Under the pieces are notes generated by a model, which had not been told where the DNA came from, made no database searches, and saw only the letters and a program-made list of their open reading frames with translations. The position numbers were made by a program, and so were the translations under genes. Positions 57,060 through 64,000 of a stretch of 64,000 bases of DNA are shown here, piece by piece. This stretch comes from Adiantum capillus-veneris (taxonomy: Eukaryota > Streptophyta > Polypodiopsida > Polypodiales > Pteridaceae): assembly GCA_014529385.2 (NCBI GenBank), contig CM043945.1, forward strand, positions 93,938,612 to 94,002,611, written 5' to 3'. Each line of letters opens with the position of its first letter. The stretch's first letter is position 1.

Positions 57060-57741
57060 TGTGTCCTGCACGTAATAATATGGATGGACACCAAAGAACT
57101 GGTTCTGGATTTGCTAGTGTCTTTAGGTAGATATGGTTTTCTATGTGTGTGCATTCTAGAGCAAGAATGGTGGTGGCGGTGCAATGTTGCAACTATGTCT
57201 GCCCTTGCTGTAAGGCACAAAGGGGAAAGGAAGAGACTATCTGGATTGTGGAGGAAAAGCACGGACCTTGACTCCCTCTCGTTAGTTCTCTCTCTATCAC
57301 TCTATGGCATTGTGTCGCATGAAAAGGGAAATATGTAGGGGACAAGGTTTACCAAAAGATGACTTTGGAAATACAATCTACATTTTGATTTCCCAACACT
57401 CATTTGCCCCTTTGTATGGAAGCTAAGGTCCCACACTTAGCCGAGAAATTCATGCCCATAATCTCATTGCTGCGTATCATTTAAATGCTATAGACCAAGA
57501 GATTTGCAATCGCTTACACACATAGACTTCATAGATTAAGAGGAAACAGAAGGATTTGGGGTGCATTTTTGTGGACTCGATTATCTATTGTGGAGGATCC
57601 CTAGCTTGGAGGTGCTATCAGCAAGGCTCTGCATTGCACTGCACCATCACTATCAGCAAGGCCGCTCTGCACCGCACTGCTCTGTGTCTATGTGGGCTGC
57701 TCTGCACCGCCACTATCAGCAAGGCATCATCTCTATTACAT
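55998..57741. other. Unassigned sequence with microsatellites
   Basis: No gene supported. Contains (GA)n with a G15 run at 56907-56950, a GGGA tract to 56967, and (GA)n at 57009-57053. A segment ACTATCAGCAAGGC followed by CTCTGCACCGC recurs at about 57615, 57649 and 57711. Short frames at 56357-56539 and 56598-56840 have no convincing family match. Confidence 0.5.
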
Positions 57742-57937
57742 TGTTTGAGGATAGACTGAACGGGTGCCAATTGGTTGGACACGTAGCCGGACACCACATT
57801 TGTACTCTATTAGTTTTTCGAGCTAGTGTGTAAATCCTGATTACAAAGTAGTGGATCAATCCCCTGAGTTGTAATGCTGTAATGTTATTTGTAAAGGTCT
57901 GTGTGAGCCGACCACTGTCCATTTAGAAATCTCTAGG

Positions 57938-57945
57938 TATAAAGG
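57938..57945 (+). promoter_or_regulatory. TATA box of E3 LTR
   Basis: TATAAAGG in CTCTAGGTATAAAGGTCA; the following GGTCA also matches the E2 context (GTATAAAGGTCACC). Confidence 0.6.
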
Positions 57946-58295
57946 TCAATAACCTTAATGTAAAAGGAGGCTAACCTTTAGAAGAAGAAGGGAGCTCAAA
58001 AAATGTACGCTCAAGCTACGAGCTGCTCCAAACTTGTAATCATTGCAAGTAATGAATGGGTAATAAGATTTCATTTTTGAAACTTGCATTGTGTTCCTCT
58101 CTCTTTTCTCTTCAATGCAAGAGTAAGAAATTCAAGTTTTTTTTGAGGTTCGCGACTACATGTCTGTGAGCTGTAAACGCAGATTTGAGTGCTTAAATCA
58201 TTGTTTATAGTCGTTTTGACCATAGGAGAGTGTTCTTAGACCGTAGGACAATATTTTTGGCATGTTGTGTTGCAGTTTTTAGGACGTTTTTCATG

Positions 58296-58307
58296 ATGGA
58301 TCGTGAT
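58296..58307. repeat. Half-copy of the E3 palindrome in the LTR
   Basis: ATGGATCGTGAT: left arm and centre of the E3 leader palindrome with CpG to TpG in the centre. The right arm is not present. Core 558 bp into the LTR, as in E2 (556). Confidence 0.7.
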
Positions 58308-58642
58308 TTTGGTACCTTGTTGGATTAAAACTAGACTTGGTAGGATTGTGCCCATAGGTGTCCTAAACCTCCTCCTAAAGTTTCATTGTATTTTGAGTAC
58401 GTTTGAGTGCCGAAATGGCGTGATGACATGGAGTTCTGAAAAAGGATATAGACAGATTTTCCTGATCGTTGAGTGTTGGTTTGCTTGTAGATTTGTTGTG
58501 TTTGCTTGTTAAGGTTCACTTCTTGAGATTGACGATCTCAAAGAGTCTTCATGCCCCATCCAAGTCACTTCCCTGAGTATTGACATTATGTTAGTACCAA
58601 AAAGCTATGCTGCAGATGTCCGTCGCGGCGACCCGCTAACAT

Positions 58643-58661
58643 TGGTGTCGCTGCCGGGGAT
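58643..58661 (+). other. E3 primer-binding site, degenerate tRNA-Asp type
   Basis: TGGTGTCGCTGCCGGGGAT, differing from the LARD PBS at a few positions, directly after the LTR. Confidence 0.75.
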
Positions 58662-61491
58662 ATGATCCTTGGATGGTGAGTGACCTAGCGCGTATTTAGA
58701 GCGTTCTTTTTTTAATATTTTTCTCTCTATTCCATTGACAGTTTAGCAGCGAATCAGCTAGACACGGGGTTTAGTGCTTGATAGAGCATAGAAGTCAAGG
58801 ACTTGCTAGATCTATTCTTGAGAAGTAAAGAGGGTTGTGAGTGAGATAGCCAAAAGCATTTCATTCTCCAATTTTCTCTATGCTTTCAGAGTGTTGTTCC
58901 ATTTTCAGTTTCGACTTTGTTTATACCACTATGTTTGTTTTTGTTTCATGTTTCATTTTAGTACTTAGGAGTAGGATAAGTAGAAACTACGAACATCAAA
59001 TTTGGGCTAAAAGATTGAGGGAAAAAAGGGTGAAAACCATATTTTGGCAAAAATGACCATAACTCTGAAATTCTAAAATTTTGATGGTAGAGAGCTTAAA
59101 AGTGAGCCAAATTCAAAATTTTGTGGATCAAAGGCATCAATATACTCTCTAGAAGCAATTTGGAAAGTTTGGCCAGATTTTGTGGAGGAACATGGATCGC
59201 GATCCATGTACCTCAGAGACCATTTGGTGAAAAGTGACCAATTACATTGAGCATCAGGGGGATACTGCTCTGATCAAGTTTGCTTGGAAGAAAAACTCAA
59301 AAATCACATAAGAAAAAACCAGGGATTCAGAGACAAAAGTTGTGTTTTTTCAACTTTTTGGGGTCCAAATTCAAAAAGGGGTGAGATTTGGCTTCTACAG
59401 GGCATAGAGAACCAACAGAACAAAATTCATGAAAAAATGATGCCAAACATGGATCGCAATCCATGTACATTTTTGGCATTTGGGGCTTATATTTGACAAG
59501 TATATCCCTGATAACTAGTGGAACAACTTTGCCAAAAGGGACCATAGCAAAAAATTGAAAAAAGTTGGTCAAAATAGCCAAATACAGAAACTAGTCAAAA
59601 ACCGCAGGGCAGGCAGAAAATCTCACTTTTGAGAAGTAAAAAGTTGTCCTAATTTAAAAATATTTGGGGAAGAGTATCACCATAACATGGACTATAAGAT
59701 GACCAAGTTTCATGTCAAAATGAGATAAAACATGGATCGCGATCCATGTACCTCATGGAAAAATTGTAAAAAAATTTTGGCTGAGATTTGAGTAGTAGAT
59801 AGCTGGTATCATTTGGAACAACTTTCCCAAAAGAACTATATGCAAGAAAGTTGTAAAAAGTGGTCAAAAGAGCCATAAATAGAACATTGTCAAAACTGTC
59901 ACAACAGACTGTAGAAGTGAGATTTGGTAGGGAAAAATTCATCCAAATACAAAAAAAAATTGTGAGCAGTCTACAAACATCATAAGCTATCAGCACTCCA
60001 AAAATTCAAGTCCAAAAGTGGTGGAACATGGATCGTGATCCATTTACCCCTAAGAAATTTTTGGACGGAAACTTTTATAGCCTGTAGCAAAGACCATTGT
60101 GAACAAAAGTCCCCAAAGAAATTTTGTCAAAAAGGTTCAAAAAGTGGGTGAAAAGGGCCAAAAACACTGCAAAAAGGAAAACCCTTTAACAAACTTAAAG
60201 ATTGACTTTTTCTTGAACTAAGGTGATCCAAATCACATAAAAACATATAGCAAGCATCAGGAGACCAAGGGGAAGCTGTGTGCGAAGTTTCCTTACCATC
60301 TGACACACAGGTACATGGATCATGATCCATGTTCCTTTGTCACAGACTAATACCATATTTGCACCATAGGTAGCGGACGTCACAAGTAGTCTAGTGGTCT
60401 TTTCAAAACTGAATTTGGATATCAAAAAAAAAACCAAAAGCCCAGAACTGCCAAGTTCTTTGACAAAGGGCCAGAACTGACCTAACTTTCAATCTAGAGG
60501 TCCATTTTCAAAAAAATTGATACCATAGGACCTACTAATCATGTTGATTCTGATGGTACCAAGAAAAGTCAATTTGGACTCCAAACATGGATTACAATCC
60601 ATGTACCTGTAGTGAAAACTTGACTTGAAATTTTTTAGATCAGTAGGCCATACACAAGGAAACATATCCCCAAGTCCAATTTTTTTTTAAAAAAGAGCGA
60701 ATTTGGGTCAAAAGTGAGCAAAACAGGTGACAAACAAAAAACCATTGTGTAGACCTAGTGTTGGCTATTTGACCTATCAAACCAAGTCCAAATCCAAAAA
60801 GATTTGAGATTTAACTTGTGGACATAGTCAAGAACAAACTCCTAAGAGGACAAGTCCAGATGTGGTTGAACATGGATCACAATCCATGCACCTCAACCTC
60901 ATAATTTGCTGAAAATTGGTATAGCACATGCATATGACCTTGTCTACACACATTAAAAGTTTGACAAAATTTGGAGTTTTTTTTTTTGACAGAGGAACAT
61001 GGATCACGATCCATGTACCTCAGCATAATGGGGTATCTGAATTTATGATCTTGTAGACTACTTGAGAATATCCCAAATCTCAAGTTTGAGCAAAAAATAT
61101 CTTTGGGAGACCAAGATACAAGCCAAAGTTCTTGTGTTCTAGTCCTGAAACTATTTTAAGTGTTGTTTTAAGTGCAGCTCACTAAAAGTGCTCTAACTTT
61201 TGATAGACAACTCCAAATTGAGTTAGGTATAGCTAGGAAGAAAGCTTGCGGGCAAAAGCACACACCCAAACTTTTAGCGTACCCAAATCCAAACTTTTAG
61301 ATTTTAGAGCTGAGTTTCTTTAGGTTTCCTAGATCCAAAATTTTAGGGTACCCCAAGAGTAATTTCCGGAGACCAAAATGTCAAATTCCTTACTTTTGAG
61401 AGACCTTACCAGGGGCAGAAAGGGACAAGTTGCACTAAGTCGAAGTGGGCTTGTCAAGGACTATCTTGAGAGTTTTGAGTGAGCCTCAAAC
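58662..61491 (+). other. E3 leader, non-coding
   Basis: 2.8 kb between PBS and ORF1 without credible frames; carries the palindrome array from 59191. Segments such as CAAAAGGGACCATAG and TCCAAAT recur loosely between palindromes, showing a worn-down tandem structure. Confidence 0.75.
59191..61015. repeat. Palindrome array of E3 (eight copies)
   Basis: CATGGATCGCGATCCATG and variants at 59191, 59448, 59731, 60027, 60314, 60586, 60871 and 60998 (18 bp each). Spacings are 257, 283, 296, 287, 272, 285 and 127 bp. Centres are CGCG, CGCA, CGCG, CGTG, CATG, TACA, CACA, CACG. The flanking arms CATGGAT and ATCCATG are unchanged except the last base at 60027. Most copies are preceded by AA or GAA and followed by TACCTC. 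Confidence 0.95.
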
Positions 61492-61863
61492 ATGACAAAT
61501 CATCCACCACCAGGGTTCTCTACTTCACTCAGAGACATGAAAAACGATGCAATGCTGACAATTGGGGGATTGGGAGAATACATAAAGGACAGGCACCCTC
61601 TGATCAACAAACCAAACGTGAGATTCATCAAAGCCAATGAATCCATGATAGTGCTTATAGATTATGCTCATGAGGGAATATATAGATTCACAAATGGGGA
61701 TCCATATATCTTCTACAGGTGTGTAGAACCCAATGCCAAGGAGTTGACCACCCATAAGAATCTTTGTGCCTTCACATATACAGATGCCCACGGAGTGCAA
61801 GTTTTGATGGTAGATAAGTATGGAAGAGAGTACAAATTTATTGATCCAATTGACTTAGAATGA
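61492..61863 (+). CDS. E3 ORF1 (123 codons)
   Basis: ATG at 61492 opens a clean frame to 61863: MTNHPPPGFSTSLRD, FIKANESMIVLIDYAHEGIY, FTNGDPYIFYRCVEPNAKEL, VLMVDKYGREYKFIDPIDLE. The second half aligns with E2 ORF1 (VSYFQCKEPYPNEL, FVDRYGREYTRVLPEE). It is shorter than the E2 version, which has about 140 more residues at its N-terminus. Position upstream of gag matches the ORF1 of Ogre-type elements; the fold and function are unknown. Confidence 0.6.
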   Translation: MTNHPPPGFSTSLRDMKNDAMLTIGGLGEYIKDRHPLINKPNVRFIKANESMIVLIDYAHEGIYRFTNGDPYIFYRCVEPNAKELTTHKNLCAFTYTDAHGVQVLMVDKYGREYKFIDPIDLE

Positions 61864-61908
61864 TACACATACAAGGCTAGTCCGATCTCTACTTGTTTCC
61901 AGACAAAA

Positions 61909-63151
61909 ATGATCCAAGAGCACATATCAGAGAGGATTCCACTGGAATTTTCTCCAAGACTAGAGGAGAGCATGAGAGACGTCTTTCCAAGAGACCGAAA
62001 ATTGGTTAGATTGGTGACTGAACCACAACGATTCAGACCATACCAAGTGGCTCAATGTGTCCAGACAAAATACGATGGGTCAAAGGATCTATATGCTCAT
62101 GTCTCACTCTTCAAACAAGTTTTGAGAGCTGAACAGATTGCTAATTTGCATACTCAGTATGAGGGATTTGAGTTGACATTAGAACAAGTTTTGAGAGCTA
62201 AATAGATTGCTGATTTGCATACTCAGTATGAGGGATTTGGGTTGACCATACCAAGTGGCTCAATGTGTCCACACAAAATATGATGGGTCAAAGGATCTAT
62301 ATGCTCATGTCTCACTCTTCAAACAAGTTTTGAGAGCTGAACAGATTGCTGCTTTTCATACTCAGTATGAGGGATTTGCCTTGACTTGGTTCCAACCACT
62401 AAATAGAGATGATTTTCTCAACATAGCACAACTCTTACAAGAATTTGTAGAGGAGTTCTCAAAAAGGGAGATCAAACACAACATAGTGTCACAAATCTAG
62501 ACTTTTAAACAAAAAACGAACCAAAAAGTGAAGGAAGCTTTACTTCGCTTCAAACAATACATAGACAAATGTCCTATGAAAGAGCTACTGTAAGATGAGA
62601 GATTGTCAATTCTCTTCATAGAGGGCTTGAGGAATGAAACTCTCATAAAGGACCTACATTTGAAAGGATGCATGGCATTTGAGAAAGTCACTAGAGAAGC
62701 TCTTTATCTAGTTAACAATTGCAAGGCCTATGGAGATGTGACTGAAGATACAGACAACACGACTAGTAGCATCTCATCTCCAAAGAGCGAATCAACAACA
62801 AATAGAGATGTTCAAAATCCTTGGGAACCAGTCATTGATCAAGTGGTCAAGGGGGTAATTAGAAGGATAAATGAAGGCTACAAACAGAACCTAAATGTAC
62901 GACATCCTCAATTGAGGAGATGTAATACTTGTGGAGGGGAACACCCCACTCCATGGTGTAGCACTCATCCAAATCCACAACGTGTGCTAGGGCAACAACC
63001 GCATCTTACAAATGATGGGAGAGTGATAGTCAACTACGCTCAACCAATGCATATGCCACAATCCATGAGAAACCAATACTCCCTGGATGCAAATACGCTC
63101 ATGTTCATAGCCAATCAAGAGTATGGTTCAAAGAACAATCTTACCAGATAG
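61909..63151 (+). pseudogene. gag: E3 gag with internal tandem duplication
   Basis: Core segments VQTKYDGSKDLYAHVSLFKQ, FVEEFSKREIKHNIVSQI, FIEGLRNETLIKDLHLKG, EALYLVNNCKAY and the knuckle CNTCGGEHPTPWC (CX2CX3HX4C) align with E2 gag. A 208-bp tandem duplication starts at 62041 and 62249, with a third partial copy of CATACTCAGTATGAGGGATT near 62216. It introduces a stop and frame change. Further stops lie at 62498 and 62590. Forms the particle in intact relatives. Confidence 0.8.
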
Positions 63152-64000
63152 GAACAACCATTGGCAGGACCACCAACTATGAAACAAGAAGGTCCATGCT
63201 ATGAGAGTGGAGGTGATCATTGGTCATGAAGTTGTCCAAACAAGGGTCCACAAATATAACTATTTGTATTCTATAAACGTTGTGGGTGGACCACCTACGC
63301 CAACACCGTGCTAAGAATCTAGACTACAAGGGGAAAGCAACAATGAATGTTGTAGGCGTGATGCCTTCTTCAAGCGGATCCGAGGTAGAACTCACAATAC
63401 CTTTAAATGTGATGACTCAAGATCAAGCTCAAGAAACTGCCAAAAATAAACCAGCTAAGGAAGCCACATTGCCTGTTTAAATAGAAATCAAGAACATATC
63501 GGTGAGAATAGGAAGAAAATCATGGAAAGCCAAACGAGACAAAATGAGAGCAAAAAGGCTACAACAGAAAGATGCTTTGGAAACTGAACTAAATCAAACA
63601 AAAGAAAATTTTAGATGAGAGAAAGAAAGCAAAAAAAAAAAGCAAGGGGACCTAAAGAGTCAAAGACTAACTTGGGAGGTTCAGTCTTGGTCGACAAAGT
63701 CTTTGAACCTTTGGATGCAATCTTGAAAGCTTATGATGCTAGGTTAAAGGCCAACCAAACCCAAGAGGATAGATGGTTGACATATCCTCATCTAGGGTAT
63801 GAAAAAGAGAGGTTGTAAATGTGTAAGGAGCTCATCCAAAAGGCCCAAGCTCTTATGGAACCACATGTTCCAGATGCTCCAAAACTGGAGTTGCTAATCT
63901 GCAAAAAAATCTAGGAATTGAAAATTTGTGTATTGTAAACAAAGAGGAAGATCTAAGAGTTGAGGCACCTTTAGATACAGGAAAAGTAGCCAATACCACA
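63152..64000 (+). pseudogene. E3 gag C-terminal region and conserved linker (truncated by window)
   Basis: After a stop at 63149 a degraded second zinc knuckle (CYESGGDHWS, a stop, then SC; 63196-63237), then VVGVMPSSSGSEVELTIPL, matching E2 LGIVPSSGGSENETTIPV. Frame 63615-63818 carries GGSVLVDKVFEPLDAILKAY and RWLTYPHLGYEKERL, the block shared with E2. The protease would follow just outside the window. Confidence 0.65.

Larger units (their letters stand above)
57742..58641 (+). repeat. E3 5' LTR (start inferred)
   Basis: The end (GCTAACA at 58641) is fixed by the PBS two bases later. The start TGTTTGAGG at 57742 is chosen because it gives 900 bp, like the E2 LTR. It also puts the TATA box (TATAAAG, 57938), splice-donor-like GTAAGA (58123) and ATCGTGAT core (58300) at 196, 381 and 558 bp, against 209, 430 and 556 in E2. 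The 3' LTR is outside the window. Confidence 0.6.
57742..64000 (+). mobile_element. E3: relative of E2, 5' part (cut by window end)
   Basis: LTR 57742-58641, tRNA-Asp-type PBS, 2.8-kb leader with eight palindromes, ORF1, gag, and the start of the gag-protease linker. Same order as E2, with amino-acid matches in ORF1, gag core, zinc knuckle and the GSVLVDK block. Many stops and frameshifts. A distinct family from E2: LTR ends and palindrome arms differ. Confidence 0.82.

Noticed and set aside
59191-61015. Regularly spaced palindromic repeats suggest a CRISPR array
   Set aside because: Only the 18-bp palindrome repeats and the spacing is 127-296 bp, far above CRISPR spacers. The setting is a plant LTR retrotransposon leader.

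Overview
The window reads as intergenic DNA from a large, repeat-packed land-plant genome. Evidence: Ty3/gypsy elements with plant-type primer-binding sites (tRNA-Asp type; initiator-Met type in a small Copia-like element), a chromodomain integrase, a Tat-type second RNase H, LTR retrotransposons nested up to three deep, AT-rich non-coding DNA, and two decayed multi-exon genes with short GT-AG introns. A seed-free lineage such as a fern or lycophyte is a guess from the look of the gene fragments. No intact cellular gene, rRNA, tRNA gene or CRISPR array was seen.

Layout. 1-14142: right part of a decayed chromovirus (E1: gag, protease, RT, RNase H, integrase, chromodomain, split 3' LTR), whose LTR is interrupted by a complete 7.7-kb non-coding LTR element (LARD-like, 5706-13431; 953-bp LTRs, 5-bp target duplication, tRNA-Asp-type PBS, polypurine tract). 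14143-about 17860: right end of an older element (E5) that E1 entered; it keeps an extra ORF ('aORF'), a polypurine tract and an LTR. 18085-23915: minisatellites, a tnp2-like transposase remnant, and a decayed intron-containing gene of a possible DDE-type family. 24148-27098 (-): a decayed gene joining a RING-like zinc finger to an FCP1/NIF-type phosphatase domain; its probable first exon is at 53221-53301.

27133-53148: a very large Tat/Ogre-like Ty3 element (E2), about 18.9 kb without its own 7.1-kb nested insertion, apparently lying in intron 1 of that minus-strand gene. Order: LTR, PBS, leader, ORF1, gag, protease, RT, RNase H, integrase, a second protease-like ORF, an internal polypurine tract, a second leader, aORF, polypurine tract, LTR. 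The aORF is split by a Tat-type element (E4, 43743-50887). 54537-55992: a 1.46-kb Copia-type deletion derivative. 57742-64000: the 5' part of a relative of E2 (E3), cut by the window edge.

Most notable: E2 and E3 carry arrays of 18-bp perfect palindromes in their leaders, spaced about 260-300 bp. The arms differ between families (AGTCTAT/ATAGACT against CATGGAT/ATCCATG) but architecture and centre (ATCGCGAT) match: a 7-bp stem with a self-complementary CGCG tetraloop. Almost all copy-to-copy variation is in the four central bases. Each family's LTR carries a half-copy of its own palindrome at nearly the same LTR offset. In E2 the array appears twice, once before ORF1/gag and once before the aORF, and each block ends in a polypurine tract, suggesting a two-module element whose second module (aORF) may be made from a spliced RNA. 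All coding regions here are broken by stops, frameshifts or deletions, so activity would have to be sought in intact relatives.
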